Positions 1 to 7,149 of a DNA stretch of 8,894 nucleotides are shown piece by piece; position 1 is the stretch's first letter; each line of letters starts with the position of its first letter. Both the position numbers and the translations under genes were made by a program. The stretch is from positions 1-8,894 of the forward strand of contig JASHUV010000192.1 in the NCBI GenBank assembly GCA_030039825.1. Direction: 5' to 3'. The notes under the pieces are model-generated. The model was not told the origin of the DNA and did no database searches. It saw nothing but the letters and a program-made list of their open reading frames with translations. The DNA comes from Thermoplasmata archaeon. GTDB lineage: Archaea; Thermoplasmatota; Thermoplasmata; Lutacidiplasmatales; UBA184.

Positions 1-1544
<1,544 letters not shown>

Positions 1545-1548
<4 letters not shown>

Positions 1549-2780
1549 ACGGCGCGGGCCTACCGGCGAACGGGACGAGCCCGGTGCTCCTGTCGGTCCG
1601 GCGGCTGCGGAAGTGGTTCCCGATCCGCGGGGGCTTCCTCTCCTCGCACGTCGGCGACGTCCGCGCCGTCGACGGCGTCTCCTTCGACGTCCACGAGGGG
1701 GAGACCGTCGGCCTCGTCGGAGAGTCCGGCTGCGGCAAGACGACGGTGGGCCGCCTCGCGCTGCGCCTCCTCGAGCCGACGAGCGGCCACACGTTCTACC
1801 GGCCGGACGCGGCGTCGGCCGCCCGGCTCGACGCGGCGTACGGTCGGCTGGAGCGCCTCGCGCCGACGGGGGACCCGGCGACCCTCACCTCGCCCGAGGC
1901 GACGTCCTCCCTCGGGGAGGTCGACGCCCTCGCGACGAAGTACTCGCTCTACCGCAAGAGCCCCGCGGAGCTCCGGAAGCTCCGGGGGAAGCTGCAGATC
2001 GTCTTCCAGGACCCGTTCTCCTCGCTGAGCCCGAGGATGCTCGTCCGGGACATCATCGCCGAGCCGCTCGCCATCCACCACATGGGCACGCGCGCCGAGC
2101 GCTACCAGCGGGTCACCGAGCTCGTCAGCGCGATCGGGCTCAACCCCGACCACCTGTGGCGGTTCCCGCACGAGTTCTCCGGCGGCCAGCGCCAGAGGAT
2201 CGGCATCGCCCGGGCCCTCGCGCTCCGACCGGACTTCATCGTGCTCGACGAGCCGACGAGCGCCCTCGACGTCTCGGTCCAGGCGCAGATCCTCAACATC
2301 CTGAAGCGGCTCCAGAGGGAGCAGCGGCTCGCCTACCTGTTCATCTCCCACCACCTGTCGGTCGTCCGGGCGATGAGCCACCGCGTCGTCGTGATGTACC
2401 TCGGAAAGGTCGTCGAGCGGGCGCCGACGGAGGAGCTCTTCTCCCACCCCCTCCACCCGTACACCGAGGCGCTGCTCGCCGCGATCCCCCAGCCCGACCC
2501 CGACCGGCCGCGCGAGCGGATCATCCTGAAGGGCGACGTCCCGAGCCCGGCCGCGCCCCCGCCCGGCTGCCACTTCCACACCCGCTGCCCGATGGTGATG
2601 CCGCATTGCAAGCGGGTCGAGCCGCCGCTGCTCGAGGTCCGTCCGGGCCACTTCGTCGCCTGCCACCTCTTCCCGACCCCGATCGACGGGAGCCCGAACC
2701 CGGCGGCCCCGCCCGGGGCCGGCGGGCCCTCGCCTCCCGTCGGCGCGCTCGCGTCCGCGACCTCGGGCGCGGCGATCTAG
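1545..2780 (+). CDS. OppF/DppF-type peptide ABC transporter ATPase
   Basis: Second ATPase of the peptide importer, expected to pair with the OppD-type subunit. The frame is open back to about 897, but the start is set at GTG 1545 because it has a Shine-Dalgarno, overlaps the preceding stop by 4 nt (GTGA), and puts the N-terminus just before the conserved LxVxxLxKxFP region. From this start (411 aa): Walker A GESGCGKT with Lys65, Q-loop Gln155 in VFQDP, signature FSGGQ at 211-215, Walker B with Glu236 in [10 protein letters not shown]-loop His269 in SHH. The C-terminal LHPYTEALL motif and cysteines 342, 348, 355 and 373 repeat the spacing seen in its partner. Walker A and Q-loop are about 90 residues apart, some 30 more than usual; the extra part (about residues 85-135) is Ala/Leu/Glu-rich and includes [14 protein letters not shown] Pro/Ala/Gly-rich tail of about 35 residues ends the protein. 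Confidence 0.93.
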
Positions 2781-2792
2781 CGGGCCCGGCCC

Positions 2793-3233
2793 GTGAGCGA
2801 CGTCCCCCGGACGGACCTCTTCGGACGCCCGAAGCCGACCGAGGAGGAGAAGCGCCGGGCCCTCGCCGAACCCGGTCCGACCTGGCGGCACTGGTTCTAC
2901 TCGAGCTTCGCGAAGATGTACCTCGGCCTCGGCCTGTTCATCGTCGACGGGATCGTCGCCGCGGCGTTCCTGACGCCCCCCGCGAACGTCGCGGCCCTCC
3001 TGGGGGTCCTCGCCCTCCTCCTCTACCTCGAGGTCCTGCTCTGGCAGGTCCTCTGGTACGTTCCGCACCCGGACGCCCTCCGTTCCCGGACGTCGGGCGC
3101 CTCCCCCGCCGGCTGGAGGCGCCTCTGGCGTCCGGTCGAGTACGGTCGATGGACCGAGGAGGCCGACGCGAGGCGACGGGGCGAGGCCCTTGGCCCGGCG
3201 CGGAGCGGACCGGATCCGCGCGAGTTCCTCTGA
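2793..3233 (+). CDS. Small two-helix membrane protein of unknown function
   Basis: I do not recognise this 146-residue protein. It starts at a GTG 12 nt after the OppF-type stop and is probably the last gene of the peptide-transport operon. The N-terminal 40 residues are charged and cytoplasm-like (TEEEKRRA), with an aromatic patch WRHWFYSS just before the membrane. Two hydrophobic segments follow at about residues 42-60 and 66-90, joined by a short TPPAN turn, so a helical hairpin with both ends on one side is likely. The second segment ends in Trp-rich LLWQVLWYV. The C-terminal 55 residues are Arg-rich with several Trp (WRRLWRPVEYGRW) and no enzyme motif. No signal peptide cleavage site is apparent. 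The coding call rests on a full-length open frame, sensible membrane topology and operon spacing. A transport accessory or membrane-anchoring role is only a guess from its position. Confidence 0.72.
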   Translation: MSDVPRTDLFGRPKPTEEEKRRALAEPGPTWRHWFYSSFAKMYLGLGLFIVDGIVAAAFLTPPANVAALLGVLALLLYLEVLLWQVLWYVPHPDALRSRTSGASPAGWRRLWRPVEYGRWTEEADARRRGEALGPARSGPDPREFL

Positions 3234-3248
3234 GCCCGGCCCGCGCGG

Positions 3249-3256
3249 TTAATAGG
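3249..3256 (+). promoter_or_regulatory. TATA-like box upstream of rpe
   Basis: TTAATAGG is an isolated A/T island in very GC-rich DNA just after the preceding gene. Its TAAT core begins 29 bases before the rpe GTG, the distance expected if transcription starts at or next to the start codon (leaderless mRNA). No clear purine-rich BRE is visible. Confidence 0.5.
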
Positions 3257-3278
3257 ACCGGCCCGGCTCGGCCGCCCC

Positions 3279-3956
3279 GTGCCGCCCCGTCGACGCCGTC
3301 TCGCTCCGTCGCTCCTCTCAGCGGACTTCGCGGACCTCGCCGGCGCGATCCGCGAGGCGGAGGCCGGGGGCGCGGAGGCGTTCCATCTCGACGTGATGGA
3401 CGGGCACTTCGTCCCGAACCTCTCCTTCGGGCCGGCGCTCGTCAAGGCGGTGAGGGCGCGGACGAGGCTCCCGCTCGACGTCCACCTCATGATCGACCGC
3501 CCCGCGCGGTACGTCCGGGCGTTCGCCGAGGCGGGCGGCGACACCCTCGTCTTCCACCTCGAGACCTCCGACCCGCCGGGCGAGGTCATCGCGGCGGTGA
3601 AGGCGGCGGGACGGGCCGTCGGCGCGGCGATCCGGCCCGAGACCCCGTTCGACGCCGTGCGCCCGCTCCTCCCCCGGCTCGACGAACTGCTCGTCATGAG
3701 CGTGCACCCGGGCTTCTCCGGCCAGCGCTTCCTCCCGGAGGCGCTGCCGAAGCTCGACGCCGCCCGCGCCGCCGCGGCGGAGCTCGGCGCGCCGCTCGAG
3801 ATCGCGATCGACGGGGGCATCGACGCGACGACCGCCGGGCCGGCGGCCCGCGCCGGGGCGACGTTCTTCGTCTGCGGGAACTCTGTCTACGGGGCCGGCG
3901 ACGTCGGCGAGAACCTCCGCCGCCTCCGCGCGGCGGTCGACGGCGGAGCGGAATGA
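3279..3956 (+). CDS. rpe: Ribulose-phosphate 3-epimerase
   Basis: Interconverts D-ribulose 5-phosphate and D-xylulose 5-phosphate in the non-oxidative pentose phosphate pathway, in the cytoplasm. The 225-residue length is normal for this TIM-barrel enzyme. Family landmarks are in order: LAPSLLSADF at 8-17, HLDVMDGHFVPN at 36-47, DVHLMI at 67-72, MSVHPGFSGQ at 140-149, IAIDGGID at 175-182 and the phosphate-binding CGNSVYG near 199-205. The metal ligands and catalytic acids expected for the family (His36, Asp38, His69, Asp178) are all present. The GTG start leaves only a short basic lead (PPRRRR) before the first strand and lies about 29 bases after a TATA-like box, with no Shine-Dalgarno, which fits leaderless translation. 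Its stop overlaps the ligase start (ATGA), so the two genes are co-transcribed and probably translationally coupled. Many archaea lack this enzyme and make pentoses by the ribulose monophosphate route, so its presence suggests a non-oxidative pentose phosphate route here. Confidence 0.95.
   Translation: MPPRRRRLAPSLLSADFADLAGAIREAEAGGAEAFHLDVMDGHFVPNLSFGPALVKAVRARTRLPLDVHLMIDRPARYVRAFAEAGGDTLVFHLETSDPPGEVIAAVKAAGRAVGAAIRPETPFDAVRPLLPRLDELLVMSVHPGFSGQRFLPEALPKLDAARAAAAELGAPLEIAIDGGIDATTAGPAARAGATFFVCGNSVYGAGDVGENLRRLRAAVDGGAE
3945..3948 (+). promoter_or_regulatory. Shine-Dalgarno for the DNA ligase
   Basis: GGAG lies in the last codons of rpe, four bases before the ATG at 3953. It supports starting the ligase at the ATGA overlap and not in the long open frame reaching back towards 1613. 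Confidence 0.5.
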
Positions 3957-5773
3957 AGTTCGCCGAGCTCGTCGCGGCCTACGAACGCCTCGACGCGACC
4001 TCGAAGCGCCTCGAGCTCCGGGAGATCTTCGTCGGCCTCCTGAAGGACGCGGGCGGACCGGAGCTCGGGCCGGTCCTCTTCCTCTCGCAGGGCCAGCTCC
4101 GTCCCGAGTACGAGGGCGTCGAGCTCGGGGTCGCGAACTCCCTCGCGCGGCGCGCGATCGCCGGCGCGACGGGGGTCCCGGACGCCGAGGTCGCCCGCTC
4201 GGAGAAGCTCTCCGGGGACCTCGGGCTGACCGCGGAGGAGCTCCTCCGCGGCCGGTCGCCGGCGGCGGACGCGGCCGCGATCACCGTCGAGGAGCTCTAT
4301 CGGGCCCTGCGATCGGTCGCCGACGCGAAGGGCGAGGGCTCCCAGGACCGGAAGGTCGGGATCCTCTCCGCTCTCCTCACGCGGTCGACGCCGCTCGAGG
4401 GGAAGTACCTCGTGCGGTTCGTCCTCGGCCAGCTGCGGCTCGGGGTCCGGGAGATGACGATCCTCGACGCCCTCGCCCAGCGCTACGCCGACGGGTCGAA
4501 GGAGGCCCGCTCCCGCATCGAGGCCGCCTACAACCTGACGAGCGACCTCGGCCTCGTGGCCGAGGCGCTCGACCGGGGGGGTCTCGAGGCGCTCGGAGCG
4601 CTCCGCCTCGAGGTCGGGCGCCCGATCCGCCCGATGCTCGCCGAACGCTCCCCGGACCTCGCCGACGTCATGGAGCGGATGGACGGGCGCGCGGCGCTCG
4701 AGATGAAGTACGACGGCCTGCGCGTGCAGGCCCACGTCCCCGAGGAGGGGCCGGTGCGGATCTTCTCCCGCCGCCTCGAGGAGATCGGCGAGCAGTTCCC
4801 CGAGCTCGTGCGCGCCCTCCCGGGCGCCCTCCGCCGGCGCCCGGCGATCGTCGAGGGCGAGTGCGTCCCGATCGACCCCGAGACGGAGGAGATCCGCCCG
4901 TTCCAGGAGATCTCGCGACGGCGCGGGCGCAAGTACGACCTCGAACGGATGCAGGCCGAGGTCCCGGTCACCGTCTTCCTGTTCGATGTCCTCCTCGACG
5001 GGACGACGGCCACCACCGCGCTCCCGTTCGGCGAGCGCCGCGCTCGCCTGGTCGATCTCCTCCTCCCGTCGGAGCGCGTGGCGCTCGCCGACCAGGCCGT
5101 CGTGACGTCGGTCGACGAGGCCCAGGCCTACTTCGACCGCTGCATCGCCCTCGGGGGCGAGGGCGTGATGGCGAAGTCCCTCGCCCCGGAGAGCTCCTAC
5201 CACCCGGGCGGCCGCGGCTTCTGGTGGATCAAGTACAAGCGCGAGTACACCCACGCCCTCGCCGACTCGGTCGACGGCGTCGTCGTCGGCGCGTTCGCCG
5301 GCCGCGGCCGACGCGCCGGCCGGTACGGCGCGCTCCTCATGGCCGTGCTCGACGAGGAGTCCGGCCGGTTCGAGACGTTCTGCAAGGTCGGCAGCGGATT
5401 CGACGACGCCACGCTCGCGGGGCTCCCCGAGCGACTCGCGCCGTTCGCCCGCGACGCGGCGGACCCCCGGGTCCGGACGACCCTCCTGCCGGACCGTTGG
5501 ATGGCCCCCGGGCTCGTGCTCGAGATCCGGGGCGCCGAGCTCACGCTCTCCCCCACGCACCCGGCGGGGTTCGGGCGCCTCAAGCCGGGGAGCGGGCTCG
5601 CCCTCCGCTTCCCGAGGTTCACCGGTCGATTCCGTGACGACAAGGGGCCGGAGGAGGCGACCACGGTGGCGGAGCTCGTCCGACTCTACCAGACCCAGGT
5701 GAAGCGCGCCGCCGACGTCGCGGAACCCGGCGGGACGACCGGCGGCGCATCGCCGGCCGGCGCCCGAGAGTGA
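3953..5773 (+). CDS. lig: ATP-dependent DNA ligase (archaeal type)
   Basis: Seals nicks in duplex DNA during replication (Okazaki fragments) and repair, through an enzyme-AMP intermediate. The 606-residue length matches archaeal replicative ligases. The order is an N-terminal DNA-binding domain (about 1-220), the adenylation domain, then a C-terminal OB-fold from about 435. Motif I is EMKYDGLR with nucleophile Lys252 and Arg257. The acidic motif IVEGE has Glu301 and Glu303, motif III is FLFD around 342-345, motif IV is EGVMAKS with Lys408, and motif V is WWIKYK with Lys427 and Lys429. All catalytic residues I can identify are intact. The ATG at 3953 is chosen because it overlaps the rpe stop, has a Shine-Dalgarno, and gives the usual MKFxELVxxYExLxxT N-terminus; the open frame upstream is a shadow of the transporter and rpe genes. 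The last roughly 20 residues are an Ala/Gly/Thr-rich tail. The cofactor is taken to be ATP from the family; some archaeal members also accept ADP or NAD+. Confidence 0.97.
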   Translation: MKFAELVAAYERLDATSKRLELREIFVGLLKDAGGPELGPVLFLSQGQLRPEYEGVELGVANSLARRAIAGATGVPDAEVARSEKLSGDLGLTAEELLRGRSPAADAAAITVEELYRALRSVADAKGEGSQDRKVGILSALLTRSTPLEGKYLVRFVLGQLRLGVREMTILDALAQRYADGSKEARSRIEAAYNLTSDLGLVAEALDRGGLEALGALRLEVGRPIRPMLAERSPDLADVMERMDGRAALEMKYDGLRVQAHVPEEGPVRIFSRRLEEIGEQFPELVRALPGALRRRPAIVEGECVPIDPETEEIRPFQEISRRRGRKYDLERMQAEVPVTVFLFDVLLDGTTATTALPFGERRARLVDLLLPSERVALADQAVVTSVDEAQAYFDRCIALGGEGVMAKSLAPESSYHPGGRGFWWIKYKREYTHALADSVDGVVVGAFAGRGRRAGRYGALLMAVLDEESGRFETFCKVGSGFDDATLAGLPERLAPFARDAADPRVRTTLLPDRWMAPGLVLEIRGAELTLSPTHPAGFGRLKPGSGLALRFPRFTGRFRDDKGPEEATTVAELVRLYQTQVKRAADVAEPGGTTGGASPAGARE

Positions 5774-5779
5774 GCCGAT

Positions 5780-5813
5780 CGGGCGGAACCCCCTCGCCGC
5801 TCCGTTCCGCCCG
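5780..5813 (+). repeat. Inverted repeat after the ligase gene, possible transcript-end hairpin
   Basis: CGGGCGGAAC (5780-5789) and GTTCCGCCCG (5804-5813) form a perfect 10-bp stem with a 14-nt loop, starting 7 nt after the ligase stop. No T-run follows, so it is not a classical intrinsic terminator; it may stabilise or mark the 3' end of the rpe-lig mRNA. The left arm can instead pair with CGCCCGAT at 5831-5838. GC richness makes chance stems likely, so the function is uncertain. Confidence 0.35.
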
Positions 5814-5850
5814 GCGCGCCGGCGAGATCGCGCCCGATGGCCAGAAAAGA

Positions 5851-5860
5851 CCTAATATGA
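5851..5860 (+). promoter_or_regulatory. TATA-like box upstream of the PRC-barrel gene
   Basis: CCTAATATGA is preceded by purine-rich AGAAAAGA (5843-5850), which could serve as a BRE. The TAAT core begins 39 bases before the ATG, which predicts a leader of about 10 nt. It is the most A/T-rich spot in the ligase-PRC intergenic region. Confidence 0.55.
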
Positions 5861-5891
5861 GGAGCCGCCGTCGCCGACGGTAGGCAGAGCC

Positions 5892-6188
5892 ATGCTGGTC
5901 GAGATGACGGAACTCCTGGGTCGGCAGGTCTTCACCCCCGAGGGGCGGCTCCTCGGAGAGGTCGGGAACATCGTCGTGGACGTGGAAGGGACCAAGATCG
6001 ACGGCCTCTTCATCGACGAGCCGAGCGCGCTTTTAGTGGAGGACTCGAAGCCGATCAACATCCCGTATCGGTGGGTCGCCTCGGTCAACGACGTGGTGCT
6101 GCTCAAGTACTTCCCGAAGCGCGTGTCCGTCAAGCGCGCCCCCAAGGCGCCCGCGCCGGCGGAAGCGGCCGCACCCGCCGCTCGATAG
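5892..6188 (+). CDS. PRC-barrel domain protein
   Basis: A single-domain PRC-barrel protein of 98 residues. The barrel spans about residues 1-80, with the usual start MLVEMTELLGRQVFT, the small-turn motif EGRLLGEVGNIVVDVEG, a central GLFIDEP strand, then INIPYRWVASVNDVVLLKYFP. A short Ala/Pro tail (about 84-98) follows. PRC-barrels are small beta-barrels that mediate protein contacts. In haloarchaea, small PRC-barrel proteins (CdpB1/CdpB2) act in FtsZ-based cell division, so a division or scaffolding role is plausible but inferred. The start is an ATG about 39 nt after a TATA-like box; I see only a weak Shine-Dalgarno. Unusually for this GC-rich DNA, codons CTT and TTA are adjacent at 6030-6035. 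A tRNA-Leu(UAA) gene begins 3 nt after the stop with no visible promoter of its own. Confidence 0.88.
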   Translation: MLVEMTELLGRQVFTPEGRLLGEVGNIVVDVEGTKIDGLFIDEPSALLVEDSKPINIPYRWVASVNDVVLLKYFPKRVSVKRAPKAPAPAEAAAPAAR

Positions 6189-6191
6189 AGC

Positions 6192-6303
6192 GCGGGGATA
6201 GCCAAGCCAGGCAACGGCGCGGGACTTAAACGGCGCCCCGGTCGGGGGCGCCCAAGAGATCCCGTCGCGAAGGCGTTCGCCGGTTCGAATCCGGCTCCCC
6301 GCT
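6192..6303 (+). tRNA. tRNA-Leu(UAA) with a 28-nt intron
   Basis: A type II tRNA read by hand. The acceptor stem GCGGGGA (6192-6198) pairs with TCCCCGC (6296-6302). T8-A9 follow, then D-stem GCC/GGC (6201-6203, 6216-6218) with GG at 6210-6211. The anticodon stem is CGGGA (6220-6224) with TCCCG (6260-6264), and the loop CT-TAA-A gives anticodon TAA at 6227-6229. A long variable arm (6265-6278) has a CGC-GAAG-GCG hairpin, and the T arm is GCCGG-TTCGAAT-CCGGC (6279-6295). Long variable arm plus UAA anticodon identify leucine. CCA is not encoded. Position 73 would be T (6303), where leucine tRNAs normally have A. The gene begins 3 nt after the PRC-barrel stop, suggesting one transcript. It should decode UUA and UUG, both rare here. 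Confidence 0.92.
6231..6258 (+). other. Archaeal tRNA intron at 37/38 with bulge-helix-bulge
   Basis: Removing these 28 bases restores the anticodon loop CUUAAAA. The intron has an 8-bp hairpin, GGCGCCCC (6232-6239) with GGGGCGCC (6245-6252). Anticodon-loop CTTA (6225-6228) faces intron CAAG (6253-6256), giving three pairs and one A-C mismatch. The flanking 3-nt bulges are AAC (6229-6231) and AGA (6257-6259), each with the splice point after its second base. This is the geometry recognised by archaeal tRNA-splicing endonuclease. Confidence 0.88.
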
Positions 6304-6318
6304 TTCGTCCGAGCTTCC

Positions 6319-6334
6319 CGGGGGCCGACCCCCG
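6319..6334 (+). terminator. GC hairpin downstream of tRNA-Leu, possible transcript end
   Basis: CGGGGG (6319-6324) and CCCCCG (6329-6334) make a perfect 6-bp stem with a CCGA loop, 16 nt after the tRNA. There is no T-run after it. It could mark the end of the PRC-tRNA transcript or be a chance GC stem; the rest of the tRNA-to-zinc-ribbon gap shows only C-rich sequence and the next TATA-like box. Confidence 0.25.
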
Positions 6335-6366
6335 CCCGGATCGCCCCCGACCCCCGGACCCGCGCC

Positions 6367-6374
6367 CTAATGAA
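6367..6374 (+). promoter_or_regulatory. TATA-like box upstream of the zinc-ribbon gene
   Basis: CTAATGAA is an isolated A/T island whose TAAT core begins 30 bases before the ATG at 6398. The spacing is nearly the same as at rpe and again implies a leaderless transcript. Confidence 0.5.
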
Positions 6375-6397
6375 GGGGCGGTTGTAGCGGGGGTCCC

Positions 6398-7120
6398 ATG
6401 TCGAGCTCCTGCCCTCACTGCGGTGCCTCGGTCGAGTTCCGCGGGCGCACCCTCGAGATCCAAGAGGCGTCGTGCTCCGCCTGCGGCCGCGCGTCGGTCG
6501 TCGCCTCGCCGCCCTCCCCCGACGCCCAGGGGGCCGCCGCGGGAGCCGCGGCGCTCGGCGTCCCTTCGGCCCCGTGCTGGGACTGCGGCGCCGCGCTCAC
6601 CTTCGCGGTCCTCCCCGGCCACCGTCTCGAGGCCCACTGCGAGTCGTGCGGACGGGAGACGGTCCTCTCCGTCGCCGCGGCCGGTCCCGGGCCCTCCGAG
6701 ACCGGGGAGGAGGACGGCGAGGAGGACGACGAGGAGGCGGAGGAGGAGTCCGACGACGCCCCGCGCCGCCGGCCCGGTCCGGCCCGGCGCGGCCCGCCTC
6801 GCGGGGGCGACCGACGGCCGCCGTTCCGGCGGAACGCTCCCCCGGGAGGGAACGCCCGCCCCTGCCGTCAGTGCGGCGGGGTCCTCTCCTTCGAGGCCAA
6901 CGAGGACGGCACGACCACGGGACGATGCAGCTCCTGCGGGAACACCTTCACGATGCATCCCCGCCCCGAGGGCGCGCGCGGCGGGTTCGCGCGGCGACCC
7001 GGTTGGGGCGGCCGACCCTCCGGTCCCCCCCGGTACGGGGACCGTCCGCGCCGACCGTACCGCCGGCGCGACGACGACGAGGACGAGCGCCCTCGCCGCC
7101 GGCGTCGCGACGACGACTGA
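6398..7120 (+). CDS. Triple zinc-ribbon protein with acidic and Arg-rich disordered segments
   Basis: I do not recognise this 240-residue protein as a named family. It has three four-cysteine ribbons: Cys5/8-26/29, 60/63-81/84 and 156/159-177/180. Each is C-x2-C, then exactly 17 residues, then C-x2-C, so each should bind one zinc. The first two are close together. An acidic run (about 103-120) and an Arg/Pro/Gly stretch (about 123-152, with RRGPPRGG) separate them from the third. The tail (about 188-240) is rich in Arg, Gly, Pro and Tyr and ends in alternating RRR and DDD blocks. There is no signal peptide or membrane helix. RG-rich tails plus zinc ribbons suggest nucleic-acid or ribonucleoprotein binding, but this is inferred. 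The ATG is preceded by a TATA-like box at leaderless spacing and no Shine-Dalgarno. The gene converges on the ABC genes with a 29-bp gap and no visible terminator. Confidence 0.82.
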   Translation: MSSSCPHCGASVEFRGRTLEIQEASCSACGRASVVASPPSPDAQGAAAGAAALGVPSAPCWDCGAALTFAVLPGHRLEAHCESCGRETVLSVAAAGPGPSETGEEDGEEDDEEAEEESDDAPRRRPGPARRGPPRGGDRRPPFRRNAPPGGNARPCRQCGGVLSFEANEDGTTTGRCSSCGNTFTMHPRPEGARGGFARRPGWGGRPSGPPRYGDRPRRPYRRRDDDEDERPRRRRRDDD

Positions 7121-7149
7121 GCGCTCGCCCGAACCGTCCCGCCCGCGCC

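Noticed and set aside
1560..3068. About 500-codon open frame on the minus strand
   Set aside because: An antisense shadow of the OppF-type gene, with repetitive Arg/Glu/Gly/Asp composition and no recognisable motif.
1613..3952. Long open frame leading into the ligase
   Set aside because: High GC keeps this frame free of stops. Its translation is Arg/Pro-rich with no domain and covers real genes in other frames; the ligase N-terminus is at 3953.
3887..5560. About 550-codon open frame on the minus strand
   Set aside because: An antisense shadow of the DNA ligase, whose motifs are intact on the plus strand.
6318..6360. C-rich direct repeats (CGACCCCCG-like, twice) considered as a small repeat array
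   Set aside because: Only two short imperfect copies in a C-rich spacer, with no regular unit or spacer structure; not a CRISPR or a clear regulatory array.
7121..7149. Search for a bidirectional terminator between convergent genes
   Set aside because: Only 29 bases with no T-run on either strand and no convincing inverted repeat.
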